The notes under the pieces: generated by a model
Told to the model about the DNA's origin: nothing
Seen by the model: only the letters and a program-made list of their open reading frames with translations
The model's database searches: none
From: Bifidobacterium bohemicum DSM 22767
Lineage (GTDB): Bacteria > Actinomycetota > Actinomycetes > Actinomycetales > Bifidobacteriaceae
Length of the DNA: 64,000 nt
Direction: 5' to 3'
Assembly: GCF_000741525.1 (NCBI RefSeq)
Contig: NZ_JGYP01000002.1
Span: forward strand, 124,001-188,000
Shown: positions 27,271 through 36,836 of the stretch, one piece after another
Layout of the letters: every line of letters starts with the position of its first letter
Numbering within the stretch: the first letter of the stretch is position 1
Position numbers and translations under genes: made by a program

Positions 27271-29709
27271 TCAGGTGTCGATCTTGGAGCGGTCGAAGTC
27301 ATCGGCGTTCTCAACGATGAAATCACGACGCGGAGGCACCTCGTCGCCCATCAGCAGCGTGAAGGTGGCGCTGGCGTCCTCTGCCTCCTTCATCGTGATG
27401 CGACGAAGCATGCGGCTACGCGGATCCATGGTGGTGTCGGCGAGCTGATCGGCATCCATCTCGCCCAAACCCTTGTACCGCTGCACATCCGGGTTGTAGG
27501 CGATACCTTTGTCGTCCAGATCGGCCAGTTTGCCCGCCAATTCATCATCGGAATACGTATAGATGAACTCGCCTTTGCGGCTTCCGGCGAGCGCTATGCG
27601 GTGCAATGGCGGCACTGCCGCGTAGACGTGGCCGTGTGAAATCAGCGGTCGCATGAACCGATAGAACAGTGTCAGCAGGAGAATCCGGATGTGGGCGCCG
27701 TCCACGTCGGCATCCGTCATCATGATGACCTTGTCATAGCGCGTCTGCGTCACGTCGAAACTGGCACCGGAACCGGCCCCGATGACCTGAATGATCGCGG
27801 AGCATTCCTTGTTGGCCAGTATCTGATTCATGCTGGCCTTCTGCACATTGAGAATCTTGCCACGAATCGGCAGCAGAGCCTGGAACCCTGAGTTACGGGC
27901 CGCCTTGGCGGTGCCAAGAGCCGAATCACCCTCGACGATGAACAGTTCCGCGACGTCGTCGTTGCCAGGCTGGCAGTCGGAGAGCTTGGCGGGCATGGAC
28001 GCGGATTCCAGTGCGTTCTTACGACGCGTGACCTCTTTGGTTTTGCGCGCCTGCACACGGGCGTGCATCTCGCCCACGATCTTCTCCAGTACGCGCACGG
28101 ACTGGTCTTTGAAACCACGTTTCGATCCCGAAATCATCTCGCCGAACTGCTCGTCCGTCATACGAGCGACAATCGGGCGCACTGGAGCCGTGCCGAGCAC
28201 ATCCTTGGTCTGACCTTGGAACTGGGGTTCCGCGATGCGCACCGTGACCACTGCGACGAGCCCGGTCAGGATATCGTCGCGCTCAACCTTGGTTTTGGAA
28301 TCCTTGAGGTTGACCTTGAGCTTACGCGCATTGTCCTCGACGGCCTTGCGCACCTGCCTGGTCAGCCCCTGCAGGAATCCGTCGACGTGCATGCCGCCGC
28401 CCGGTGTCTCCACGACGTTGACGAAGCTGCGGATCGTCGTGTCGTAGCCGTTGACCCAACGCAACGCGATATCGACTTTGCAGTCGCGCTTGGTCTTTTG
28501 TGCATGCAAATCCCCATTGTCGTCCACGGCCTGCGTCTCCTCGGTATAGGTCTGCTCACCGCTGATGGACCAGATGCCGGAGACCGGTTCGCCCTGCGAA
28601 AGGAAGTCCACGAAATCCTTGACGCCTCCGGTATGCAGGAACTCCTCGACACGCCTATGCGCACGAGGGTTCCGAATGGGCGTGAGAGCGGAATCGACGG
28701 CGGCATCCGCCTGACCGTCGGCAACGTCTTGATCCGACGGTGCCCCCTGACCGTCCTGATCGTCGCCGGCACTGGAACGGGCCTTGCCGGCGTCCGATAC
28801 GTCCAGACCTTCGAAGGCGCCGTCATCATCGGAACCCTCTTCCGAATCGAAAAGGCCATCGCCTTCATCGTATGTACCGTCTTGTGCGGTATGTTCGTCA
28901 TCGTCCCGGCCACCGGTGACCTCATCCTGAGCGTTTTGGACCCCAGGGGTCGGGAGCGCGTCAACTTCGAACATGTCGTCAATGGCGGCATCACCGGTCC
29001 GGGCGATGTTCTCGTCGATGATGGTGATTTTCAGACCCGGCACCAAGAAGCTCGTCTGACGAACCCGATCGACCAGCTGCTCATAGTTGAATTTCGCTGT
29101 TTCGTTGAAAATCTCCGGATCGGCCCAGTACCGAATACGCGTGCCTGTGGTCTTACGTGAGACCTTACCGATCACCTCCAGCTCGGTGGGCTGGTTCTTG
29201 CGCGTCTTTTTGAACGGATTATCCGGCGAGCGATGTTCCGCGTCAGGATCATCGTACGTTCCTGCGTGCCCCTGATGGAAGGCCATATGATAGGTCTTAC
29301 CGTTACGATTGACCTCGACGTCAAGCCTCGAGCTTAATGCGTTCACCACCGACGAGCCCACGCCGTGCAGGCCACCTGAGGCACCATAGGAGGAATTACC
29401 GAATTTCGCCCCGGCGTGCAACTTGGTCAGCACGACCTCGACACCCGTAAGTTTCGTCTTCTGTTCGACGTCGACGGGAATGCCGCGGCCGTTGTCGGCC
29501 ACCTCCACCGAACCGTCGGTATGCAAGGTGACGACGATATGGTCGCAGGCACCGGCTAACGCCTCATCGACCGAATTGTCAATAATCTCCCACAGACAGT
29601 GCATCAACCCATCGCTGTCGGTGGTACCGATGTACATTCCGGGGCGCTTGCGTACCGCGTCAAGCCCCTCGAGCACCGACAGGTCTTTGGCGCTGTATTC
29701 CTCAACCAT
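27271..29709 (-). CDS. parE: DNA topoisomerase IV subunit B
   Basis: ATPase subunit of topoisomerase IV. The GHKL ATPase domain has EIIDNSVDEALAG, DNGRGIPVD and GGLHGVGSSVVNALS. The TOPRIM domain has EGDSALGTAKAARN and the DADVDGAHI motif, and the C-terminal QRYKGLGEMDADQL is present. The 812-residue length includes an acidic Asp/Glu/Gly insertion (roughly 235–345) within the transducer region. It follows rpoD by 56 bases on the same strand. ParE rather than GyrB is inferred from that neighbour and from parC nearby. Confidence 0.9.
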   Translation of the reverse strand: MVEEYSAKDLSVLEGLDAVRKRPGMYIGTTDSDGLMHCLWEIIDNSVDEALAGACDHIVVTLHTDGSVEVADNGRGIPVDVEQKTKLTGVEVVLTKLHAGAKFGNSSYGASGGLHGVGSSVVNALSSRLDVEVNRNGKTYHMAFHQGHAGTYDDPDAEHRSPDNPFKKTRKNQPTELEVIGKVSRKTTGTRIRYWADPEIFNETAKFNYEQLVDRVRQTSFLVPGLKITIIDENIARTGDAAIDDMFEVDALPTPGVQNAQDEVTGGRDDDEHTAQDGTYDEGDGLFDSEEGSDDDGAFEGLDVSDAGKARSSAGDDQDGQGAPSDQDVADGQADAAVDSALTPIRNPRAHRRVEEFLHTGGVKDFVDFLSQGEPVSGIWSISGEQTYTEETQAVDDNGDLHAQKTKRDCKVDIALRWVNGYDTTIRSFVNVVETPGGGMHVDGFLQGLTRQVRKAVEDNARKLKVNLKDSKTKVERDDILTGLVAVVTVRIAEPQFQGQTKDVLGTAPVRPIVARMTDEQFGEMISGSKRGFKDQSVRVLEKIVGEMHARVQARKTKEVTRRKNALESASMPAKLSDCQPGNDDVAELFIVEGDSALGTAKAARNSGFQALLPIRGKILNVQKASMNQILANKECSAIIQVIGAGSGASFDVTQTRYDKVIMMTDADVDGAHIRILLLTLFYRFMRPLISHGHVYAAVPPLHRIALAGSRKGEFIYTYSDDELAGKLADLDDKGIAYNPDVQRYKGLGEMDADQLADTTMDPRSRMLRRITMKEAEDASATFTLLMGDEVPPRRDFIVENADDFDRSKIDT

Positions 29710-29765
29710 TAAGCTTCGTCCCCTACTTCAACGAACCCATACAAAGTATCGCGCTAATGACGGCA

Positions 29766-31208
29766 TCACTGATCCAGGAAGTCACGCAAGGCCTGTGAAC
29801 GCGAAGGATGGCGCAGCTTCGACATGGTCTTCGACTCGATCTGTCGAATGCGCTCACGCGTGACACCGTAGACGCGCCCGATATCATCGAGGGTCTTCGG
29901 CTGTCCGTCCTCAAGGCCATAACGCATCTTGATCACACCGGCCTCACGAGGCGAAAGCGTCTCAAGTACCTGACGGAACTGCTCCTGCAACAGTGAAAAG
30001 GCCACGGCTTCGGAAGGCGCGATGGCATCGGTGTCTTCAATGAGATCACCGAACTCGGAATCACCGTCCTCGCCGAGCGGAGTATGCAGGGAAATAGGCT
30101 CACGCCCGTACTTCTGCACTTCCTGGACTTTCTCGACCGGCATGTCGAGCTCACGTGCCAACTCATCAGGCGTAGGCTCACGACCCAAATCCTGAAGCAT
30201 CTGACGCTGAACCCGCGAAAGCTTGTTGATGACCTCAACCATGTGCACCGGCACTCGAATGGTACGCGCCTGATCGGCCATCGCGCGCGTGATGGCCTGA
30301 CGGATCCACCATGTGGCATACGTGGAGAATTTGAATCCCTTCTTCCAATCGAACTTCTCCACAGCGCGAATAAGGCCAAGGTTGCCCTCCTGGATCAAGT
30401 CCAGGAAGAGCATGCCGCGACCCGTATAACGCTTGGCCAGCGACACCACAAGACGAAGGTTGGCCTCCAGCAAATGATCCTTGGCCTTTTTGCCATCGTT
30501 TGCGGCCCATTTGAGCTCACGCTTACGCTTGAAGTCCATGTCTTCGGACTCGGTGTCCAGAAGATGCTGCGCGTACAGACCGGCCTCGATACGTTCGGAC
30601 AGGTCGACCTCCTGTTCGGCGTTCAACAGGCTCACGCGACCGATCTGCTTGAGGTAGTCCTTGACAGGATCCGCGGTGGCGCCAGCGGCCACGACACGAC
30701 GTTTGGGATTGCCGGAAGGAGTCAGATTGTCGTCGTCGTCGGTGTTGCTGACAACGAACGCGCCCTTGGCCTTCGGCAGTTCAGGCGCGATCCGATGGTC
30801 TACCGCTCCCTCGTCGATCTCGTCATCATCTTCCCCGTCGTCAAGATCATCTTCCGGTTCCTCATCAGTCTCGTCATCATCGGACAAGGACGAAGAATCA
30901 TCCTCAAGATCATCAAAATCCTCGTCATCGTCGAGGCCATCAAAATCCTTGTCCTCGTCATCAAGATCGACGTCGTCATCGAGTGCAATGTCGTTATCAG
31001 ATGCGTTGGCGTCACCGTTCTTCTCATTGTCCACGGACTTGCTCGCGGTCTTTGCGCGAGATTTGCGGGAGGTCGAACGTGAGCCTGCCTTGCGGCGGGG
31101 CGAAGACCCTGACGATGAGTCCAAAGCCTCCGGCTCTTCCACGGGCTCCGTCTTGTCGGTATCGTCAATCCGCACCGGCGTCTTGTGCTGCTTCCTGGCC
31201 AAACTCAT
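29766..31208 (-). CDS. rpoD: Primary RNA polymerase sigma factor (sigma-70)
   Basis: Housekeeping sigma factor. The C-terminal 300 residues carry regions 1.2 to 4: [66 protein letters not shown], and the region-4 helix-turn-helix [17 protein letters not shown]. The N-terminal 170 residues are unusually acidic, with long Asp/Glu runs after a basic Lys/Arg/Ser stretch. The start is ambiguous: AGGAGG abuts the ATG at 31208, while the TTG at codon 3 lies 7 bases downstream of it. The promoter region carries tandem TATAAG elements. Confidence 0.96.
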   Translation of the reverse strand: MSLARKQHKTPVRIDDTDKTEPVEEPEALDSSSGSSPRRKAGSRSTSRKSRAKTASKSVDNEKNGDANASDNDIALDDDVDLDDEDKDFDGLDDDEDFDDLEDDSSSLSDDDETDEEPEDDLDDGEDDDEIDEGAVDHRIAPELPKAKGAFVVSNTDDDDNLTPSGNPKRRVVAAGATADPVKDYLKQIGRVSLLNAEQEVDLSERIEAGLYAQHLLDTESEDMDFKRKRELKWAANDGKKAKDHLLEANLRLVVSLAKRYTGRGMLFLDLIQEGNLGLIRAVEKFDWKKGFKFSTYATWWIRQAITRAMADQARTIRVPVHMVEVINKLSRVQRQMLQDLGREPTPDELARELDMPVEKVQEVQKYGREPISLHTPLGEDGDSEFGDLIEDTDAIAPSEAVAFSLLQEQFRQVLETLSPREAGVIKMRYGLEDGQPKTLDDIGRVYGVTRERIRQIESKTMSKLRHPSRSQALRDFLDQ

Positions 31209-31252
31209 CCCTCCTGCACGGTTCTATGTCTACACACGGTAAAACCCACTAG

Positions 31253-31285
31253 AACTCGAGTTACGCTTATAGGTCTTCTTATAGG
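31253..31285 (-). promoter_or_regulatory. Tandem -10-like repeats and palindrome before rpoD
   Basis: On the minus strand CCTATAAG occurs twice, at 31285–31278 and 31273–31266, exactly 12 bases apart. The perfect palindrome AACTCGAGTT (31253–31262) follows. Each TATAAG could act as a -10 hexamer, and the palindrome would sit near +1. This is direct sequence observation; the function is inferred. Confidence 0.4.
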
Positions 31286-31340
31286 AGTTAACCATCTTGC
31301 GGGGACGATTATTCCCACACGCCTATGGTCCGTCATCCGA

Positions 31341-32321
31341 TCAGATGCCCACCGCGGCTTGCGCCCATGCCGGTCGGGTCCCCTTGACGATCGCCGACAA
31401 AAGAACCCTTGCCAGCACGCACTGCTCGTCATGCTTTAACGCCCGGAGGACATAGGCACGAGCCGAAGGTTCATCGAGCCACCACAAGGCGTATGCGGTC
31501 ACGCAGCAGGGCTGCACGCAGAAACGTTCCAGTCCGTTTTCCGTCATGGGCTTCAACATCGCCACACCATGCATGCATCGTTCGAAATCAGGACGTGTGG
31601 TGCCGTCATTGAACGCCGCGGCGAGGGTACGGTAGAGCAGCCGCACATTGGCCGCATCGTGTGGTTTGGCGATAAAATCGCACATCGTTCTTCTGCCGTG
31701 TTCGCCATAAAAATCACCCACCAGCGAAAGAATCAGAGCGTCACGCACAGGCAGTGATTGAGCCATGGCTACCGACAATGCCTGCTGACTGGAAACCGAC
31801 AACAACGACATCCGGTCCAGACCGTGTTGAGGCATATTCTCCTGGACGCCCACGGTTGACGGCAACAGCCCTTCGTCGGCGCGCAAGCGCTTAACCGGAC
31901 CTGTTTCAGCTTTCAATCTCCTTTCGTCACTGGTTCTCACCCCGTTCTCAAGATTGGCGCACCATTGTTCAAGTGGATGTTCGAGCCATCCCCCGTCAGC
32001 GACCTCGCAACCTTCGCGCATCCGCCGTCGCTGCAACACCCGCGCGGCCTTTTCCAACCTTTCGATGCTCAAGACCGGCGAACTCGTCAAACCCGGCGCA
32101 TCATACGAACGAACCTTGTGATGCCTCTGTCCTTCTGCTTTGGGGTCTCGCGGCGCCGTGGCACTTCGTTGTCGCGATTGCTCGCGGGCAGAGGCTTCCC
32201 CGCGTTTCCTGCTCTGTATGGTGACGCCGACGGCATCCATCATCGCTCTCCTTTTCGCCATGTTCGCTATCAATTGGGCATTGCCGGTGCAAATCGCTTG
32301 CATGCAACTATGGCACCTCAA
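31341..32321 (-). CDS. DUF4192 domain protein
   Basis: Actinobacterial protein of unknown function. The conserved part is the C-terminal half (about 160–326), beginning MSLLSVSSQQALSVAMAQSLPVRDALILSLVG. It ends with the alanine-rich helical DUF4192 tail (YALWWLDEPSARAYVLRALKHD). The first 100 residues are basic and low in conservation, and the true start may be one of the later ATGs (residue 21 or 27). It is transcribed away from the polyprenyl synthase gene, and the 100 bases between them hold DnaA boxes. No signal peptide is seen. Confidence 0.7.
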   Translation of the reverse strand: MRCHSCMQAICTGNAQLIANMAKRRAMMDAVGVTIQSRKRGEASAREQSRQRSATAPRDPKAEGQRHHKVRSYDAPGLTSSPVLSIERLEKAARVLQRRRMREGCEVADGGWLEHPLEQWCANLENGVRTSDERRLKAETGPVKRLRADEGLLPSTVGVQENMPQHGLDRMSLLSVSSQQALSVAMAQSLPVRDALILSLVGDFYGEHGRRTMCDFIAKPHDAANVRLLYRTLAAAFNDGTTRPDFERCMHGVAMLKPMTENGLERFCVQPCCVTAYALWWLDEPSARAYVLRALKHDEQCVLARVLLSAIVKGTRPAWAQAAVGI

Positions 32322-32349
32322 AAGCCGGGTTCAAAGAAAAACCGAGGTA

Positions 32350-32443
32350 TGTGGATAAACGTTCATATCGTTGGAATAGAGCCGATCTGTAATAAATCTT
32401 GCGATGTGGATAACCTTGCAACCATGCAGAGCATTGTGGACAA
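32350..32443. promoter_or_regulatory. Three co-oriented DnaA boxes at the idsA promoter
   Basis: On the complement of the plus strand, TTATCCACA occurs perfectly at 32350–32358 and 32405–32413. TTGTCCACA, the preferred actinobacterial form, occurs at 32435–32443. All three point the same way, spaced 55 and 30 bases. The middle box overlaps the candidate -10 (TAACCT, 32411–32416) and the third lies just inside the coding region. Binding by DnaA is inferred. Confidence 0.6.
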
Positions 32444-33575
32444 CCCAACCATCGATCAACGCATCGATCAGCTTACCGCCGAATGGATAAGCGATATCGA
32501 CAACAGCAATATCCCAGATTCCTTGCGACAGGTAATTGAAACAATGGCGGCTCAGGCGCTTTCCAGCAACGCGAAAGGCAAACGGCTACGGGCTCGTCTG
32601 GCTCTTGCGGCATTCCAAACCGGACTGACCCGGCAAGGCGGCGACGACAATCCACCGATCGGAAATAATCGGAATTCAAACGTGGGTTTCGACCCTTCGT
32701 CTTGCGAAGGCACCGGGATGCTCGACCTGGCCTGCGCCATCGAGATATATCAGACCAGTGCCCTGATTCACGACGATTTGATAGATGACTCGCCAATGCG
32801 TCGGGGACGGCCCAGCGCCCATGCCGCGTTGGGACAATCCCTCGAAGATCGCACCGTGGGGAAAGAATTGGGGCTGATGCTGGGCAACATGCTTGCCACC
32901 GCCAGTGTCGGAATCGCCCAGAATGCTCTGCGCCAGCACGGTATGCACCACAGCCGAGAATGTCTCGAAATGTTCCTCGATATGCAACGAGCCGTAGAAA
33001 TCGGTCAAAGTCTCGATATCGACGCACAGACACTGGATCCCGGAAAACCGAAAGCCATCGAGCAAGCCGCGTTAAGCGTTTACGAGTGGAAAACGGCAAG
33101 CTATACCACCATCGCTCCGATCGAGCTGGGTCTGGCCGCAGCCGGCATGAATGCCGAAAAGGCGCACGACACGGCGTATGCCATAGGTTTGCCCCTCGGT
33201 ATCGCTTTTCAACTGGCCGACGATCTGATTGACGTCATCGCCGATCCGCGCCAAACGGGAAAACCGCAAGGCGGAGACATACGGGAAGGCAAACGCACCG
33301 TACTGCTGTCCGACGCGATTTCCAAGGCGGAAACGCCCGACGGGGAGGCACTGATCGCCATGTACCGAGCGCCGGCCAGAACGAATGATGACGTGGCGTT
33401 GGCACTGCGGCTTTTTACCCGGACCGGAGCGACTGCAATCAGTGTCAGGCGTATCAGAACCCAATGGGAACAAGCTCGGAAAGCCGTCACGAAGTTCGCG
33501 ACGGATTCCTCCGTTTGCACAGACCCACTGCTCGAGGCATGCCGTCGCCTGATACCATCCTTCATAACGCAGTGA
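32424..33575 (+). CDS. idsA: Polyprenyl diphosphate synthase
   Basis: Trans-isoprenyl diphosphate synthase that condenses IPP units into the chain used for undecaprenyl or quinone-like carriers. The first aspartate-rich motif is in LIHDDLIDDSPMRRGRPS and the second is FQLADDLIDV. The length is 383 residues from the chosen ATG at 32424. The frame is open much further upstream, but that part overlaps the divergent DUF4192 gene and the DnaA boxes. TAACCT seven bases before the ATG suggests leaderless transcription. The kinase gene follows after 105 bases. The chain length of the product cannot be predicted here. Confidence 0.9.
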   Translation: MQSIVDNPTIDQRIDQLTAEWISDIDNSNIPDSLRQVIETMAAQALSSNAKGKRLRARLALAAFQTGLTRQGGDDNPPIGNNRNSNVGFDPSSCEGTGMLDLACAIEIYQTSALIHDDLIDDSPMRRGRPSAHAALGQSLEDRTVGKELGLMLGNMLATASVGIAQNALRQHGMHHSRECLEMFLDMQRAVEIGQSLDIDAQTLDPGKPKAIEQAALSVYEWKTASYTTIAPIELGLAAAGMNAEKAHDTAYAIGLPLGIAFQLADDLIDVIADPRQTGKPQGGDIREGKRTVLLSDAISKAETPDGEALIAMYRAPARTNDDVALALRLFTRTGATAISVRRIRTQWEQARKAVTKFATDSSVCTDPLLEACRRLIPSFITQ

Positions 33576-33680
33576 CACTTTACCTGCAGACACGCCACCG
33601 CTGCACTACACTGGTACCTCGCCGCATGTACGATAGTACTGAGATATCTGCACCGATTCCAGAAAGAACCAGACGAAGCG

Positions 33681-36002
33681 ATGAGTCAACCCGACACCGT
33701 CCCCCAATCCCCTCTGATCGAGGGACGATACCGCCTTCTTGGCAAAATCGCCGAAGGTGGCATGGCCACGGTTTACAAGGCCTTGGACGAAAGACTCGAC
33801 CGTACCGTGGCCATCAAGGTGATGCATACCCAACTCGCGCAGGGACCACATCGTGCCGAGTTCGTCGAACGCTTCCATCGCGAGGCACGCAGTGCGGCAG
33901 CAATCAGCAACCCGCATATCGTCCAGGTCTATGACACCGGAACCGCAAACGGACTCGACTTTCTGGTGATGGAGTACGTGCACGGAGTCAACCTGCGTCA
34001 TGAGATGGATACGCAAGGCACTTTCGATGTGCGGGAGACGGTGCGCATCGTCTCGCAGACGCTTGACGGACTGGCCTCGGCGCATCGCGCGCAGGTCGTG
34101 CACCGCGACATCAAACCGGAAAACATTCTTCTGAACGACCGTGGGCGTGTGCAGATCACGGATTTCGGACTGGCGAAGGCCGTTTCGGAAGCGACCCTGT
34201 CATCCACGGGAATGCTGTTGGGCACAGCCGCCTATCTTGCGCCGGAAATGATCGAGAACAACGAGGCCACCCCTCAGGGCGATTTGTATTCCGTGGGCAT
34301 CATGGCATGGGAGATGCTGGCTGGCAGGGTGCCGTTCGTCTCCGACAACCCGGTGACCCTCATCTTCAAACATGTTCATGAGGACGTTCCCTCAATCACA
34401 ACCGCATGTTCCGGCATCAATCCACAAGTCGCGGCCTTTATCGCGCGCCTGACCTCGCGCAGCGTCGCAGGACGACCTGACGACGCCACGATGGCACTTG
34501 CCGAACTTAAGAGCCTATGTGCGGGCTTGGGGGCCCAGGATTGGATATATCGCCTACCCAGCCCAGCCAAACCAACCCGGAATTCTTCACCAGGTCGTAA
34601 CGGCGCAGGAACACCCTCCTCTTCCACCCCGGCGGCCACGAACGTTGCCTCACGGCCGGCGGACCGGTTCTCAATGAGCCCGAATGCCCCGACCGCCATC
34701 CCGACGCCGAACGACGTTTCGACGCCGACCGGCCCGCTACACGCGGAATCCACCGCGAATCTCACGCTTTCCAACGCCAGTGGACAACAGGCCGCCACTG
34801 GTCGGACGCGTTCATTCGGGCCCCGTGTGCACGCCAACAACGGCTCGAGCGCATTGCATGAGCCGACGACCGTCATCAACCCGATCACGGCTTCACCGAC
34901 TGTCAATACAAACAAGCCCGCATACGGCAATGTCGACCGTGCAGGAAGTTCCGCCGCAACGGTTCCCGCATATAAGTCCACGGCAATGGCCCCGCAGATG
35001 CCGCCAAATGCAATCGCTTCACGACCGCATCGGCACCGAGGCCTCATCGTGGCCTGTGTGGTCGGTCTTGTCCTGCTCGCGGGAGGTTCGGCCTCGTGGT
35101 GGTATTTTTGGGGGCCGGGCAGCTACTGGAGCCTGCCGAAGCCGGACGACCTATCGTGCGGAGAGGACACTCCGTGTGTCATCAAAGACATCTCGTGGAA
35201 TGATTACGAGCGCACGCTTAAGGTGACGGGCATCCCCTATACGACCTCGCTCAAGTACAGCGATTCGGTCGCGAAGGGCGATGTCATTTCCACCGACCCC
35301 GCAACCGTTTCGTCACACATAAGCAAGCGTCAAAGTGCCAAACTCACCGTGACGGTTTCAAGAGGGGTGCGACGGTCCACCATTCCGCAGGATATCCTCG
35401 ACCCCGGCACTCCTAGCGGCAAAAGACCGCTGGATGCCTTGAGCCAAGCCGGATTCACCGTCGTAGAGCACGACAAGTCCAAAGACGCCTATTCCCTGGA
35501 ACATCCAGAAGGCAGCATACTATCAATCGACCCCAAGCCCGGCACGACGATGGCGCACAACAGCAAAGTGACGGTGATTCTGTCAAAGGGGCCGATGCCG
35601 GTAAGCATGCCGAATCTGGTCGGACGCCCTAAAGATGAAGCGGTCACGGCCTTTGCGCAGGCAAAACTCAAGGCAAGTTTCACTGAGGAATTCAGCGATA
35701 CGGCTCCGCGCGGAACAGTGATTTCGACTTCGGTCAAGCCCGGCACACAGTTGCATTGGGGCGATTCCGTTGATGCCGTGGTTTCGAAGGGACCGGAAAC
35801 GGTGACCATACCCGATGTCCGCGGCAAGAAAAGCGACGAAGCGAAGAAGGAACTTGAAGCCCTCGGGCTGAAGGTTCAGATCTCCTCCCCTGCCGGCGAC
35901 TGGTTCCATCAGGTTCGTTTCCAAGACCCCGCCCCAGGCCAGCAGGTCCGGGTGCACGACGAGAAGGGCACCGCCACCGTGGTGACCATCACCGTGGTCT
36001 GA
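33681..36002 (+). CDS. pknB: PASTA-domain serine/threonine kinase (PknB family)
   Basis: Membrane Ser/Thr kinase that senses muropeptides or lipid II through extracellular PASTA repeats and controls cell-wall growth and division. The kinase domain (about 12–275) has GKIAEGGMATVY, the ATP lysine K46, catalytic HRDIKPEN with D143, and DFGLAK with D161. A Pro/Ser/Thr-rich juxtamembrane linker (about 290–450) leads to one transmembrane helix around 453–475. Roughly four PASTA repeats follow (490–773; for example MPNLVGRPKDEAV and IPDVRGKKSDEAK). The 773-residue length is at the larger end of the family. It lies downstream of the polyprenyl synthase, a plausible link to lipid-carrier supply. Confidence 0.95.
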   Translation: MSQPDTVPQSPLIEGRYRLLGKIAEGGMATVYKALDERLDRTVAIKVMHTQLAQGPHRAEFVERFHREARSAAAISNPHIVQVYDTGTANGLDFLVMEYVHGVNLRHEMDTQGTFDVRETVRIVSQTLDGLASAHRAQVVHRDIKPENILLNDRGRVQITDFGLAKAVSEATLSSTGMLLGTAAYLAPEMIENNEATPQGDLYSVGIMAWEMLAGRVPFVSDNPVTLIFKHVHEDVPSITTACSGINPQVAAFIARLTSRSVAGRPDDATMALAELKSLCAGLGAQDWIYRLPSPAKPTRNSSPGRNGAGTPSSSTPAATNVASRPADRFSMSPNAPTAIPTPNDVSTPTGPLHAESTANLTLSNASGQQAATGRTRSFGPRVHANNGSSALHEPTTVINPITASPTVNTNKPAYGNVDRAGSSAATVPAYKSTAMAPQMPPNAIASRPHRHRGLIVACVVGLVLLAGGSASWWYFWGPGSYWSLPKPDDLSCGEDTPCVIKDISWNDYERTLKVTGIPYTTSLKYSDSVAKGDVISTDPATVSSHISKRQSAKLTVTVSRGVRRSTIPQDILDPGTPSGKRPLDALSQAGFTVVEHDKSKDAYSLEHPEGSILSIDPKPGTTMAHNSKVTVILSKGPMPVSMPNLVGRPKDEAVTAFAQAKLKASFTEEFSDTAPRGTVISTSVKPGTQLHWGDSVDAVVSKGPETVTIPDVRGKKSDEAKKELEALGLKVQISSPAGDWFHQVRFQDPAPGQQVRVHDEKGTATVVTITVV

Positions 36003-36045
36003 TCGCAGCAAGTTGCGATGGTTCGGCGGCAAGAGGTTTTGCCGC
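36002..36045. terminator. Paired hairpins between pknB and plsC
   Basis: Two small hairpins follow the kinase stop: ATCGCA/TGCGAT (36002–36019) and GCGGCAA/TTGCCGC (36026–36045). The two genes converge here, so this may terminate both. No T-run is seen. Confidence 0.5.
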
Positions 36046-36048
36046 AAA

Positions 36049-36768
36049 TCACACGGATTGGGGGCCCGCCTTCATTCTCGCCTTGACGGTCTGCGCGTAT
36101 TCGTCAACGTATTCCTGCCCGCTGAGCTGCGCGATTCGCGTAACCAGTTCATCGGTCAGGTCGCGTAGTTGTTCGCGCGTAAGGGTATCGGGGTCCTGTT
36201 TCCTGACCATGATGGGCTTGCCGTAAATGACCTTGGTGCGTCCTTTGCCGGGAATCACCTGACCCGGCATCTGTACTTCCCTACTGCCGATCACGGCTGT
36301 GGGTACAATCGGACAGCCGCTTTCGAATGCCAGTTTCGCAGCCCCCGTATGTCCGCGATACAACCGTCCGTCCGGACTGCGCGTTCCCTCGACATGGATG
36401 CCGAAAAGATGTCCTTCCTGCAAGATCTCAAGCGCATGGGCGATGGCGCCCAGCGATTTCGAACCTCCTGAGCGATCCACAGGAAACACGCCCACGGAAG
36501 TGAACCACCATTTGATGAACCGTCCTTTGATGCCTTTGCCCTCGAAATACTCGGCTTTGCCCATGAAATGAATCATGCGTGGACTGGTGAGGGGAATAAG
36601 GGCATCATCGACCACGGCCAAGTGGTTGGATGCGATGATTGCGCCACCGGTCTTAGGAATGTTCTCCACCCCATAACCGGTCGGATGCATTCTCCATCGG
36701 GCAATCGGACCTAACGCCTTCACGAAAAACCAATACAGCATAAGAATCCTTCCTTTGTGTCGCACCAC
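36049..36768 (-). CDS. plsC: 1-acyl-sn-glycerol-3-phosphate acyltransferase
   Basis: Membrane-associated acyltransferase making phosphatidic acid from lysophosphatidate. The catalytic H-x4-D is H49–D54 in SNHLAVVDD. Further blocks are FPVDRSGG (motif II region), VEGTRSPDG (motif III) and VPTAVIGS (motif IV). At 239 residues it has a hydrophobic N-terminal stretch (YWFFVKALGPIA). It converges with pknB and is divergent from the small membrane-protein gene. The substrate assignment is by family. Confidence 0.9.
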   Translation of the reverse strand: MVRHKGRILMLYWFFVKALGPIARWRMHPTGYGVENIPKTGGAIIASNHLAVVDDALIPLTSPRMIHFMGKAEYFEGKGIKGRFIKWWFTSVGVFPVDRSGGSKSLGAIAHALEILQEGHLFGIHVEGTRSPDGRLYRGHTGAAKLAFESGCPIVPTAVIGSREVQMPGQVIPGKGRTKVIYGKPIMVRKQDPDTLTREQLRDLTDELVTRIAQLSGQEYVDEYAQTVKARMKAGPQSV

Positions 36769-36836
36769 GCGCGACCGGATAAACGATCAAACCCGATAGC
36801 CGGCAATTGGCCTGCCGAACGATTACAGTAGCTTTT

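Noticed and set aside
31965-32423. In-frame upstream extension of the polyprenyl synthase
   Set aside because: It overlaps the divergent DUF4192 gene and the DnaA boxes, has non-family composition, and the ATG at 32424 matches the expected start.
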